A stretch of 64,000 nucleotides of DNA from Pseudomonadota bacterium (lineage in GTDB: Bacteria > Desulfobacterota > Binatia > Binatales > Binataceae). The notes under the pieces are model-generated. The model was not told the DNA's origin. It made no database searches and was given only the letters and a program-made list of their open reading frames with translations. Both the position numbers and the translations under genes were made by a program. This document shows positions 28,570-36,973 of the stretch, in pieces (position 1 is the stretch's first letter; each line of letters opens with the position of its first letter). Location of the stretch: assembly GCA_021323945.1 (NCBI GenBank), contig JAJPKA010000020.1:806001-870000 (forward strand), given 5' to 3'.

Positions 28570-28924
28570 GCGCTCGTTGGGATTCCCGAACGACAGGCTC
28601 GCATAATACGACCATCTTGCCCTAACACCGGTTTAGAGCCTCGAAGCCACGTTCTCCTCCAAGCGCAGCCCTGCCGGGGAGAGCCACAGTAGTGGACGTT
28701 AGGTCGAGCCGCTTGCTGATGCGCCTCCATCGGGACGTTGCGCCGAACTGGTCTGGCTGAAACTGCCGCGAGTTGGATCCGACTGAACAGTTGCTTCCCG
28801 CGGTCTTAGACCCGCTTCACTCTTAGCCACGTATAACCGGGATCGTGAAGCAACGAATTTAAGCACCCCGTAGCTCTCCCCTGTTATCTAGGAGCGAATC
28901 CGCTATCAGGATCGGGCTCGTCCG
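28570..28924. other. Non-coding stretch upstream of the di-iron promoter
   Basis: These 355 bases lie between the promoter of the di-iron gene and the 3' end of the lipoprotein gene at 28925. No frame with a ribosome-binding site or recognisable product was found on either strand, and no stable terminator hairpin was seen for the lipoprotein transcript. Confidence 0.4.
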
Positions 28925-29281
28925 TCAGTCAAGATTCTGTTTCGCAACAAAGCCGGATTGTCCCTTCATTGGCCCCTCAGTAATTTGCACCATCGCGCCA
29001 TTATCGTCGCTCGAAATTACGTTAACCGGGGTTTGATCATCGATTTGGCGGGCACTGAATTTGTTGCGCACCTCACCGGCCATGCCTTCTACGCCCCCCT
29101 CCTGTTTCTGGTGAGAGATGGCCAAATATGTCTGTTCGTCGGGATACAGGGGTATGGAATGTTCGTTGCCTGTAACTACCAGTTTGTGCGTGATCACGGG
29201 TTTTTGACAGGCAGCAATTAGCCCCAGACTTAGAGCAAAAATCGCAATTGCCCGCCTAGTCATCATGTTTCGAACCCTCAT
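28925..29281 (-). CDS. Putative lipoprotein with SH3-like C-terminus
   Basis: A 118-residue protein. The N-terminus is positively charged and hydrophobic (AIAIFALSLGLIAAC), ending in a lipobox whose Cys would be lipidated, so it is likely anchored in the envelope. The C-terminal part (GAMVQITEGPMKGQSGFV) resembles a bacterial SH3-like strand pair. No family is named with confidence. The start is ATG at 29281, because GGAGG lies 4 bases upstream; the longer frame to 29323 lacks such a site. It is the last gene of a minus-strand group with a tiny membrane peptide, a membrane protein and CsbD. Confidence 0.7.
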   Translation of the reverse strand: MRVRNMMTRRAIAIFALSLGLIAACQKPVITHKLVVTGNEHSIPLYPDEQTYLAISHQKQEGGVEGMAGEVRNKFSARQIDDQTPVNVISSDDNGAMVQITEGPMKGQSGFVAKQNLD

Positions 29282-29397
29282 TATGCCTCCGAATTCGATG
29301 CGAGAAACATTGGAGCCTCGCATCGGTCAGTCGTTATGCTCAGACCTGCGGGAGCAGTGTCCCTGGTTAAGCTCTCGATGTTGAGCAATCGAGTCTT

Positions 29398-29478
29398 TCA
29401 GCAATGATGAGTGAAAAGCGCAATCAGGATGATGATAGGAATTGGTACACCAAGGAGGTAAAGTAAAATTGAACGCAT
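29398..29478 (-). CDS. 26-residue single-pass membrane peptide
   Basis: An ATG-TGA frame encoding 26 residues: a short charged start (MRS), one hydrophobic helix of about 20 residues with a GVPIP kink, and an FTHHC end. AGGTGG lies 6 bases before the ATG, a good ribosome-binding site. Small proteins with an ILLYLLGVPIPIIIL-like core occur in many proteobacterial genomes as unannotated or hypothetical genes, from memory. It sits between two envelope genes on the same strand. Its size makes it easy to miss. A role in membrane stress is only a guess from the neighbours. Confidence 0.6.
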   Translation of the reverse strand: MRSILLYLLGVPIPIIILIALFTHHC

Positions 29479-29542
29479 TCTTATCCACCTATTCAAAAGT
29501 TACAGTGCGGCATTTGAGTAACCGTGCTTTGGGAGGATCCCC

Positions 29543-30403
29543 TCAAGCCGGTTGAACTCGATCCCTTTCTCGCCCTCCCAGTGTTGCAGCGAAGCTCGCA
29601 CAGAACGCACCGATTAGAAGAGCGATAAATAGCCACAGGGAGGATCGCGCGATAGTGCTTCGCGCGGTCTCTGTCACTTGCTGGAGCCGCAAGAAGACAA
29701 TCGAGACCTGATTCTCGGCATCCGACTCCCTGAGGCCCGTCTGCGAAGCGACTAATCTCGCCAAATAAATTCTGTCTTCTGGCAGCAGATTCTTTTGACG
29801 AACGGCGTTGGCCAAAATAAGCTCCGCTTCGGCGCGAGCCAGTGCGTTATTGCGGTTTGGATTGGGAGGATCGGTACGGAACAAGCGGTCCAGAAGATAT
29901 CCGGTTGTCTCAGGTGTCGTCGGCAGGCCCGCTATTCCGCGTGATTGGGCCATTGAATTGGGGGGTGACTGTGCAGAGCGACCCATGATCGAGGTGGCCG
30001 CGGAAGTCACAAACACCGCCGTGATCACTAATCCCACCGCCCATACGAGAAATCCGTGCGCCGTGTCGCGAAAGTAGACCTCGTCGGTGTGGATCGTGGC
30101 CCACCTCGTGCGCAAGCGCCCCGCCAGGTATCCGCCCATGGACGAGGCAATGAATTGCACCACGATCATCCAGACGATGGCCGCCACTCCGATCCCGGCG
30201 GCGGAGACTCCAACCTGCGACCACGGCGAAACGACGGACAATCCGATGCCGACTCCAAGGGTGAGGAGGATCAGCCATAACGCTGCAGTCACAAACGCAC
30301 CGGCGATGACGGCGGCCCAGGAAACGCCCGACGCATATGCCTCGGTAATGGTGAAATCGCGACGTACATTGGACAGGTCATCCGACGATATCGATTGCGC
30401 CAT
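29543..30403 (-). CDS. Hypothetical multi-pass membrane protein
   Basis: A 286-residue protein with about five hydrophobic segments: VSWAAVIAGAFVTAALW (near 30), GVGVAAIVWMIVVQF-like (near 75), a GGYLAGRLR loop, FLVWAVGLVITAVF (near 120) and a C-terminal LWLFIALLIGAF helix (near 260) separated by a long soluble segment. It lacks a signal peptide and known catalytic motifs. The GxxxG-rich first helices suggest packing or oligomerisation. ATG at 30403 is preferred because GAGAGG lies upstream. The next gene upstream encodes CsbD, so an envelope or osmotic stress context is plausible, but the function is unknown. Confidence 0.72.
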   Translation of the reverse strand: MAQSISSDDLSNVRRDFTITEAYASGVSWAAVIAGAFVTAALWLILLTLGVGIGLSVVSPWSQVGVSAAGIGVAAIVWMIVVQFIASSMGGYLAGRLRTRWATIHTDEVYFRDTAHGFLVWAVGLVITAVFVTSAATSIMGRSAQSPPNSMAQSRGIAGLPTTPETTGYLLDRLFRTDPPNPNRNNALARAEAELILANAVRQKNLLPEDRIYLARLVASQTGLRESDAENQVSIVFLRLQQVTETARSTIARSSLWLFIALLIGAFCASFAATLGGRERDRVQPA

Positions 30404-30566
30404 TGGTGAGAAACCTCTCAAAGGAATCGGTATTTTTAGGTTTGGGATCAGACTGATGGAAGCGTCGTTACGCCGTGGTCTGCACAGCCAATTGCTCAGG
30501 TCTCTGCGTATGCGTCACTGTTTGATCGCAGAGTCATCTGAGGTGGCGATTGGCTCGAGCGCGATT

Positions 30567-30758
30567 TCACTGCGATTGTGAATCAAGCCACTTCTCAATC
30601 GCTTCGCGTCTTTCACCACTGCGTTCTTGAATCTTGCCAATCAATTTTTCCATATTACCTTCAGCTTCTTTCAGATCATCGTCTGTGACCTGTCCCCATT
30701 TGCGCTTAATTTCACCCTTGATCTGGTGCCATTTACCCTTAATTCTGTCGGCGTTCAT
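30567..30758 (-). CDS. CsbD-family stress protein
   Basis: A 63-residue hydrophilic protein of the CsbD-like family. The typical pattern is seen: [21 protein letters not shown] at the N-terminus (given in overlapping pieces DRIKGKW and IKRKWGQ), [11 protein letters not shown], then a helical KLIGKIQER tail. Members are induced by general stress in Bacillus and many proteobacteria; their biochemical role is not known. ATG at 30758 has AGGAGG 5 bases upstream, which rules out the GTG one codon earlier. It is the first gene of the minus-strand envelope/stress group. Confidence 0.9.
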   Translation of the reverse strand: MNADRIKGKWHQIKGEIKRKWGQVTDDDLKEAEGNMEKLIGKIQERSGERREAIEKWLDSQSQ

Positions 30759-31018
30759 CACAGCCTCCTGTTGAGTTGAGCGTTATTACAGCAAGGGCAG
30801 TGCCATCGCGGCGGAAAGCTGGAGTGTGAGCTGGGCTCAACACCAAGTTAGTCACGGAGCGCTTTGCCTATGGCGAGCGCCGCTTTTAGGGGGCCGGCGC
30901 TTTCGGCATCCGATGGCGCGCATAGCTCGCGAATAGTTGAATCGAAACATTGGACAGTTGGCAGCCTGCCTTCTATAATCGCCCGCCAGTTAACTGTCGG
31001 CCATCGAGGCTGGGTTCC

Positions 31019-32449
31019 ATGGGGTTGAGAAGCGCAGATCAATACAAAGAGTCGCTTAGAGACGGCAGGACCGTCTACTTTCGGGGGCAGCGAGTTCACG
31101 ATGTCACTACCCACCCGGTAATCGGACTCGCAGTCGAACACGCTTGCATCGATTATCGGATGGCAGAGGACCCGCAATATCGCCCGCTCGCTGTGGTGAA
31201 AAATGGCGACACCGAATATAGCCGCTACTACCATTTACCCCGGAACAGTGATGACTTGCGCAAGCGGAGTGAATTAATCGCGGCTTCCACTCGAGAGGGC
31301 GCCACTTTGGTGGTATTGATTAAAGAAATCGGGACCGATGCCCTCCTGGCACTCCATATTGTCGGTGAAAGACTGGCGGCCGCCGGCAAGCCCGAGTATC
31401 GCGAGCGCATCCACAACTACTATCGTTATTGCCGCGATAACGATTTAGCGATCGCGGTCGCGCAAACCGACGTCAAGGGCGACCGCTCACTGGGGCCCAC
31501 TGCGCAAGCCCATCCCGACTATTATGTTCATGTCGTCGATCAGCGACCGGACGGGATTGTCGTGCGTGGGGCCAAGGTTCACACTTCGGTATCGACCAAC
31601 ACCAACGAAGTAATCGTGTTGCCGACGCGGGCGATGCGCCCCGAAGACAGAGCGTACGCTGTCGGATTCGCCCTGCCGATCAACACACCGGGACTGAAGC
31701 TGATTGCGAGCCCGCATGGTGGCACTCCCAAAGATCCCTTTGAACATCCAATCAGCGCACGCCATAAGATGATGGAGACTTTGACCGTCTTCGATGACGT
31801 CTTTGTGCCAACTGAGCGGATCTTCCTTAATGGCGAAATTGAGTTCGCCGGACTGCTGGCACTGACCTTTGTGCGCTATCATCGCTTCACCGCGGTTTCC
31901 TACAAGTTGCCCCTGCTAGAGTTGCTGGTTGGAGCCGGCGCCGCAATCGCTGAAGCGAATGGCATTTCCCGGGCCGCCCATGTGCGTGACAAATTGACTC
32001 AGTTAGCAGCGTATCACACGACGGTACGGGGCCTGATCGAACAGGCAGCGTCGAGTTGCACTATCGAAGATGGCCTGGCGGTGCCCAACACCCTGCTGAC
32101 GAATGTTGCCAAGTTTCACTTTGCCCACAACTATCATGAGGCGGTTCAGATTGTGCAGGACCTTGCAGGCGGTATCCTGGTTACGGGTCCTGCGGTAGAA
32201 GATCTAACCAGCGAACTGACGCGCGATTATGTCCTCAAATATCTCGGTGGCGCCAACGGCTTCGATGCTGAGAAACGGCTTCGACTGCTAAACCTTATTT
32301 CGGACCTTACAGCTTCGGATTTTGGCGGTTACCAGGAAGTGCTTGCGGTTCATGCCGAAGGGGGGTTCGAAGCCGAGAAGCTTCAAGCATATCGCGAATA
32401 TGATTTCAAGTCCGTAGCTGCTTACGCGCGCAAGCTCGCTGGAATATGA
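31019..32449 (+). CDS. 4-hydroxyphenylacetate 3-hydroxylase / 4-hydroxybutyryl-CoA dehydratase family flavoprotein
   Basis: A 476-residue protein of the HpaB/AbfD family with an acyl-CoA dehydrogenase-like fold binding FAD. Family marks include GIVVRGAKVHTSVSTNTNE (about 180), VFDDVFVPTERIFL (about 260), and NTLLTNVAKFHF with IVQDLAGGILVTGP (about 355-390). AbfD keeps a [4Fe-4S] cluster with a His and a Cys seven residues apart. Here that region reads YHRFTAVSYK, with Tyr in place of the Cys, so the cluster and the dehydratase reaction are doubtful. A flavin-dependent hydroxylase or isomerase is likelier. ATG at 31019 is preferred over a TTG at 30950. It converges on an SDR gene. Confidence 0.82.
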   Translation: MGLRSADQYKESLRDGRTVYFRGQRVHDVTTHPVIGLAVEHACIDYRMAEDPQYRPLAVVKNGDTEYSRYYHLPRNSDDLRKRSELIAASTREGATLVVLIKEIGTDALLALHIVGERLAAAGKPEYRERIHNYYRYCRDNDLAIAVAQTDVKGDRSLGPTAQAHPDYYVHVVDQRPDGIVVRGAKVHTSVSTNTNEVIVLPTRAMRPEDRAYAVGFALPINTPGLKLIASPHGGTPKDPFEHPISARHKMMETLTVFDDVFVPTERIFLNGEIEFAGLLALTFVRYHRFTAVSYKLPLLELLVGAGAAIAEANGISRAAHVRDKLTQLAAYHTTVRGLIEQAASSCTIEDGLAVPNTLLTNVAKFHFAHNYHEAVQIVQDLAGGILVTGPAVEDLTSELTRDYVLKYLGGANGFDAEKRLRLLNLISDLTASDFGGYQEVLAVHAEGGFEAEKLQAYREYDFKSVAAYARKLAGI

Positions 32450-32504
32450 GAGCGCTCGTGCCTCTGGAACGAGCACCTCGTGGAATCTACTGATCGAGGT
32501 TCTT

Positions 32505-33275
32505 TCAGATATTCGACCTGCCCTGTGCGCCATCCACTGGCAGGCAGACACCCGTGATCCAGCTCGCGCGCGGTGACGCCAGCATGACCACTGCGTACGC
32601 TACTTCATCCGGTCGGCCGAGGCGCCCGGCGGGAAAGTCATGGGAGATGAAGTCCTTTTCAAAATCTGGGTTTGCTTGAAAAGCTCTTTCCCAACTGCCG
32701 CCAGGGTAGAGGATCGAGCCAGGTGCGACCGAATTGACACGAATATGCCGCGGTGCCAGTTCACGCGCCAGCATCTTGGTGAACGCGATCATGGCCGACT
32801 TTGAAGAGTTGTAGGTAAGGGGTCCACCAGCTTCGCGGCCGTAAATGGAACTGATATTGATGATCGCGCCACCACCTCGCTTTTCCATTTCAGGGGCACA
32901 TAGGCGAGACAAGCGAACCGCCGAAAACAGGTTCAGGTCGAAGGCTTGTTGCCAGGCCTCATCGGAAAGTTGCGTCAAAGTTCCAACCCTGGCCCCGCCT
33001 GCATTGTTGACCAAAATATCGACTCCGCCGAAACGCTCGACGGTAGCCCGGGTCCATTCTTGCATGGCTGAGGGCTGGCAGACGTCGGCGGTGTAAGCGA
33101 GCACTTCGGCCCCTGCGTTCTTTAGTTGTTCGGCTGCCTGTTGCAGTGCTCCCGCTCCGCGCGCGCAGATGCTGAGGCGCACACCTTCCGCGGCGAGTGC
33201 TTGAGCCATGGCGCGACCCAATCCACGGCTCGCACCTGTCAACATCGCAACTTTGCCATTCAGTAGCAGATCCAT
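32505..33275 (-). CDS. SDR-family oxidoreductase (classical type)
   Basis: A 256-residue short-chain dehydrogenase/reductase. The cofactor motif TGASRGLG is near residue 13, NNAG at about 88, the catalytic Ser in INISSIYG (about 137) and Tyr/Lys in YNSSK (about 153), so all catalytic residues are present. The final segment ITGVCLPVDGAQG is the usual substrate/cofactor end. It probably acts on a hydroxyacyl or alcohol substrate in the cytoplasm. ATG at 33275 has GAGGAG upstream; the frame also offers a TTG two codons earlier. It converges with the HpaB-like gene (55-base gap) and precedes nothing on its strand. Confidence 0.92.
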   Translation of the reverse strand: MDLLLNGKVAMLTGASRGLGRAMAQALAAEGVRLSICARGAGALQQAAEQLKNAGAEVLAYTADVCQPSAMQEWTRATVERFGGVDILVNNAGGARVGTLTQLSDEAWQQAFDLNLFSAVRLSRLCAPEMEKRGGGAIINISSIYGREAGGPLTYNSSKSAMIAFTKMLARELAPRHIRVNSVAPGSILYPGGSWERAFQANPDFEKDFISHDFPAGRLGRPDEVAYAVVMLASPRASWITGVCLPVDGAQGRSNI

Positions 33276-33316
33276 TAGCAACTCCTCATGATACTCGACT
33301 ATCGAAGCACAAAATT

Positions 33317-33847
33317 CTAATGCGACGGAGAATTGCTGTGTGACGAATCCGCCGCGTGCGTAGGGCTGGGCATTGCCGAATCCGGCGGTTCCGCTTGTTT
33401 GTGCGGCAGGCCCGTGGTGACGCTCACCTGATTAGAAGGTGCGCTCGTGTAACCGTCAAGTGTTCTCGAAACAACTTCGTAACGGTAACTGCTGCCCGCT
33501 CGAGTTTCGCCATCCAGGTAACTGAATGTGCGCTGCACGGCGAAACGCTCCTGGTCTGTGACGGGGATCTCGACCAAGGGCTGGAAAGGCTGACTACCCT
33601 CGCTACGCAGGACAACGAAGCTGCCCAAATCGCGTAGCGTATGCCCACTGACATAATGCATTGGACGGCTCCAGGTGAGATTGATTCCGGCAGGGTTGGG
33701 CGACGCGTGTAGATCACGAATTGCCGCTGGATAAACGATTTGTGGTGGAACCGGCACGCTCTTGACACCGCAACCGAATATCAAAGTTCCCGCAAACAAC
33801 GCAGGCAGTAGGAGGTGAAAATGCCACGCTGGAGGTCCGCTCGTCAT
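33317..33847 (-). CDS. Lipoprotein with fibronectin type III-like domain (LptM-like N-terminus)
   Basis: A 176-residue putative lipoprotein. The signal segment LLLPALFAGTLIFGC ends in a lipobox, and the mature start CGVKSVPVPP resembles the short LptM-type lipoproteins often found beside argH and lysA/dapF. A single beta-rich domain follows, with NPAGINLTWSRP, FVVLRS and SSYRYEVVSRT typical of fibronectin type III repeats, and then a Ser/Pro-rich tail. It lies 122 bases after argH on the same strand. ATG at 33847 was chosen because the longer frame would reach into the argH end and adds a region without a signal peptide. Function unknown, possibly outer-membrane assembly. Confidence 0.72.
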   Translation of the reverse strand: MTSGPPAWHFHLLLPALFAGTLIFGCGVKSVPVPPQIVYPAAIRDLHASPNPAGINLTWSRPMHYVSGHTLRDLGSFVVLRSEGSQPFQPLVEIPVTDQERFAVQRTFSYLDGETRAGSSYRYEVVSRTLDGYTSAPSNQVSVTTGLPHKQAEPPDSAMPSPTHAADSSHSNSPSH

Positions 33848-33969
33848 GATTTGAGCATTGTCGCCCTTGCGAAGAATCTGAGCGCCGTGATTGCCCGAAG
33901 GCAGGTATCGCAATCTGAATCCCATTCGACAAACGAAAATTGACCGACCAATGGCCGCTCTGCACTGTC

Positions 33970-35451
33970 CTAGGACTTCTCTAGCCACGGATCCGATTTG
34001 CGGCACAGCTGAGCCAGCTGACGGCGGACGGTTTCCGGCGCCGGTCCGCCCACGACCCGCCGTCTCCTAAGCGACTGCTCGGGTGTGAGCATCTTGAGTA
34101 CCTCCGGCCCGAAGGCCGGAGAAACCTTTTGCAATTCCCCAAGCGTTACCTCCGATAGTGAACGCTTGGCGGCGCTCAGCTCTTTTACGAGACGGCCGAT
34201 TGCTTCGTGCGCATCGCGAAACGGTACACCTCGAGTGACCAGGTATTCGGCCAGGTCCGTCGCCAAACAGAAGCCGCCCGCAGCCGCAGCCATTGCCTCA
34301 GTCCTGAAGGTGATTCTTGGCCAGAGTTGAGCCATCAGACTCAGTATGGGCTTGAGGGTGTCGAGTGTATCGAACACCCGCTCCTTGTCTTCCTGCAGAT
34401 CAGAGTTGTATCCCAGTGGCAGCCCCTTCATCACCACTAGCATCGCGGCCAGATTGCCGCAGATGCGCCCGCTCTTTGCGCGAATCAGCTCAAGCAAATC
34501 CGGGTTTTTCTTCTGCGGCATCATCGAGCTTCCCGTCGAGAATTCGTCAGGCAGCTCAACAAAACCGAACTCCTCAGTGGACCACAAGATGATTTCTTCG
34601 GCCATCCGCGAAAGATGAACCGCGAGGATTGCGGCTGCCGAGAGAAAATCCAGGACGAAATCGCGATCGCCGACCGCGTCGATGCTGTTTGCGCTCATTT
34701 GCCTGAAACCGAGCTCGCGCGCCACTGCCTTGCGATCGATCGGCAAAGTAGTGGCTGCAATTGCCCCCGCGCCAAGCGGCATAACATCGGTCCGTGCCCG
34801 TGTCTGCTCGAGGCGTTCGCGATCGCGCTTGAACATCTCGATATAGGCCAGCAGATGATGAGCCAGCGAGATCGGCTGCGCTCGCTGCAAATGCGTATAG
34901 CCAGGCATCACGGTTTCAGTATGGTCGCGCGCCAGCTTGGCGAGCGCCTGTACAAGGGCGGCGAGCAGGCTCAGCAACTCTTTGATTTCATCGCGAAGAT
35001 AAAGCCGCAAATCGAGTGCAACCTGGTCGTTGCGTGAGCGCGCCGTATGCAGTTTGGCTCCGGCTGCACCAATTTTTTCCGTCAAGCGCCGCTCAATCGC
35101 CAAATGGATATCTTCATCGGCAATGTCGAAACGAAATTGTCCAGCTTCGATCTCGCGCTCGATCTCCCGTAAACCGGCTTGAATCGCCTTGGCTTCGCGT
35201 GAGTTTAGCAAGCCCACGCTTTGCAACATCCGAGCATGAGCCGCCGACCCTCGAATATCCTGACGATAGAGGCGACGATCAAAAGGAAGTGACGCGCTGA
35301 ATGCCTCGACTTCCGCAAACCTGGGTCGTTTGAAGCGGCTGCGCAGCAGGTTTTTCTGGTCTGCCGCTTTTCCGGGAAAAGCTGGCGAGCCTGTACTGGC
35401 CTTGTCAGAACTTTGGGATTCGGTTGCCGGGCGGCAGTTGGACGATTTCAT
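33970..35451 (-). CDS. argH: Argininosuccinate lyase
   Basis: A 493-residue enzyme of the fumarase/aspartase superfamily cleaving argininosuccinate to arginine and fumarate, the last step of arginine synthesis. The family signature is GSSMMPQKKNPD (about 315-326), preceded by HTARSRNDQVALD (about 135) and TVMPGYTHLQRAQP (about 180). The usual WGGRF opening is replaced by LLRSRFKRPRF, preceded by about 25 extra polar residues. ATG at 35451 gives this length; a longer frame reaches 35583 but would overlap the small zinc-ribbon ORF. It is the last enzyme gene of the arg cluster. Confidence 0.94.
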   Translation of the reverse strand: MKSSNCRPATESQSSDKASTGSPAFPGKAADQKNLLRSRFKRPRFAEVEAFSASLPFDRRLYRQDIRGSAAHARMLQSVGLLNSREAKAIQAGLREIEREIEAGQFRFDIADEDIHLAIERRLTEKIGAAGAKLHTARSRNDQVALDLRLYLRDEIKELLSLLAALVQALAKLARDHTETVMPGYTHLQRAQPISLAHHLLAYIEMFKRDRERLEQTRARTDVMPLGAGAIAATTLPIDRKAVARELGFRQMSANSIDAVGDRDFVLDFLSAAAILAVHLSRMAEEIILWSTEEFGFVELPDEFSTGSSMMPQKKNPDLLELIRAKSGRICGNLAAMLVVMKGLPLGYNSDLQEDKERVFDTLDTLKPILSLMAQLWPRITFRTEAMAAAAGGFCLATDLAEYLVTRGVPFRDAHEAIGRLVKELSAAKRSLSEVTLGELQKVSPAFGPEVLKMLTPEQSLRRRRVVGGPAPETVRRQLAQLCRKSDPWLEKS

Positions 35452-35539
35452 TTCTCGGCGCGACGAGTCCTCCCTTATCCCTTTCTTCTGGTGCTTTTGG
35501 CGCAAAGATGCTGGACGGAGGGCGAGGTGTTCTTGAATC

Positions 35540-35668
35540 CTAACGGATGGGAGCGGTGCGGCACAGGCAGCCACGGGCTGCACAAGTTAGCACCCCATTA
35601 GGATGCATGACATGGACGTCTTTTTTGTGGCCGCACTTGGGGCATTCACCGGTTCGGGAACGCGGCAC
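35540..35668 (-). CDS. 42-residue zinc-ribbon protein between argG and argH
   Basis: A minus-strand frame of 42 codons, GTG to TAG, preceded by an in-frame stop 14 codons earlier. It contains the knuckle GECPKCGHKKD, then HVMHPNGVLTCAARGC and LC, so five cysteines are arranged as CxxC-x(~16)-C-x4-C plus one, with two histidines between. This is the pattern of a small zinc ribbon. Codon use resembles the neighbours. There is no obvious ribosome-binding site, so GTG is only a probable start. It lies in the 298-base space between argG and argH on their strand. It might bind zinc and act as a regulatory or RNA-binding peptide; that is inference. Confidence 0.48.
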   Translation of the reverse strand: MPRSRTGECPKCGHKKDVHVMHPNGVLTCAARGCLCRTAPIR

Positions 35669-35749
35669 TAATTTTGGGGTTGGGCGCGGCGGCCGAAACT
35701 GGATTACTTTGCCCAAGGTCTCAACCCACCCGAGTTTAAGTCTTCATCG

Positions 35750-36964
35750 TCAGCCACGAGATTCGGCCGGCGCGATCGCACGCAGTCGCAGGCCATTTAG
35801 TCGGATGAAACCCTCGGCGTCGGCCTGGCGGTAGCCGCCCGCGCGCTCAAAGCTCGCCAGCGCCGAGTCGTACAACGAATAAGGCGACTTCCGCCCGACG
35901 ATAGAAACCGTACCCTTATAGAGCTTGAGCCGTGCCGTGCCAGTTACCCGCTGCTGCGCGTGGTCAATCAAAGCCTGCAAAGCCTCGCGCTCGGGCGCGA
36001 ACCAGTAACCATTGTAAACCATTTCAGCGTAGCGGGGCACCAGTCCGTCGCGCAGATGGCTCACCTCGCGGTCAAGCGTGAGCTGTTCAATGGCGCGATG
36101 CGCATGGAGAAGCAGGGTCACGCCGGGGGCTTCATAAACCCCCCGCGATTTGATACCCACGTACCGGTTTTCCACGAGATCGACGCGGCCAACCCCATGA
36201 TGCCCGGCAAGTTGATTGGCCCGCTCTATCAGCTTTGCTGGCGAGAGAGCCTCGCCATTTATCGCGACGGGGTCCCCGTGAACGTAGTCGACTTCAACGT
36301 ATTCCGGCCGGTCCGGTGCATTTTCAGGCGCGATTGTCAGTCGGAACATGTCGCCATAAGGCTCTTGCCACGGGTCTTCCAGTACACCACCCTCATAGCT
36401 GACATGCAGTAGATTGCGATCCATTGAATACGGCTTTTCGGCCGTTACCGGCACGGGAATTCTTTTCTCCGTAGCATAAGTGATCATATCGGCACGCCCC
36501 CTGAAAGGCCACTCGGGATGGCGCCAGGGGGCGAGGACCTTCAACTGCGGCGCCAGCCGCGCAAATGTCAGTTCGAATCGCACCTGATCGTTGCCCTTGC
36601 CAGTGGCACCATGAGCGACCGCGTCGGCGCCTTCACTTAGCGCAATCTCGACTTGCCGACGTGCAATCGCGGGCCGCGCGATTGACGTTCCCAGTAGGTA
36701 GTATCCTTCGTAAATCGCATTCGCCCTCATCATCGGGAAGGCGAAATCACGTGCGAACTCCTCGCGCAGGTCCTCCAGATAGAGCTTGCTGGCGCCGGTT
36801 GCCAGCGCCTTGGCTTCAAGACCTTCGGTCTCATCGCCTTGGCCCACGTCGGCACAATAAGCTACTACCTCACAACCGAAATGCTGCCTAATCCAATGCA
36901 GAATCACAGATGTATCGAGGCCGCCTGAATATGCAAGCACCAATTTCTGAATCACGTCGCCCAC
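35750..36964 (-). CDS. argG: Argininosuccinate synthase
   Basis: A 404-residue ATP-dependent ligase joining citrulline and aspartate to argininosuccinate. The ATP-pyrophosphatase P-loop is [11 protein letters not shown] (about 10-20), followed by ADVGQGDE and [14 protein letters not shown] (about 115-128), and [18 protein letters not shown] at about 175 (written here in two parts, [10 protein letters not shown] and LHVSYEGG). Length is normal. The GTG start at 36964 is the only one near the conserved [12 protein letters not shown] opening. It follows argF with a 9-base gap, so it is in the same transcript as argF and argD. Confidence 0.97.
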   Translation of the reverse strand: MGDVIQKLVLAYSGGLDTSVILHWIRQHFGCEVVAYCADVGQGDETEGLEAKALATGASKLYLEDLREEFARDFAFPMMRANAIYEGYYLLGTSIARPAIARRQVEIALSEGADAVAHGATGKGNDQVRFELTFARLAPQLKVLAPWRHPEWPFRGRADMITYATEKRIPVPVTAEKPYSMDRNLLHVSYEGGVLEDPWQEPYGDMFRLTIAPENAPDRPEYVEVDYVHGDPVAINGEALSPAKLIERANQLAGHHGVGRVDLVENRYVGIKSRGVYEAPGVTLLLHAHRAIEQLTLDREVSHLRDGLVPRYAEMVYNGYWFAPEREALQALIDHAQQRVTGTARLKLYKGTVSIVGRKSPYSLYDSALASFERAGGYRQADAEGFIRLNGLRLRAIAPAESRG

Positions 36965-36973
36965 CTGGTGTGA

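Noticed and set aside
35452-35583. N-terminal extension of argH to 35583
   Set aside because: The added residues are unlike any argininosuccinate lyase and the frame would overlap the zinc-ribbon ORF.
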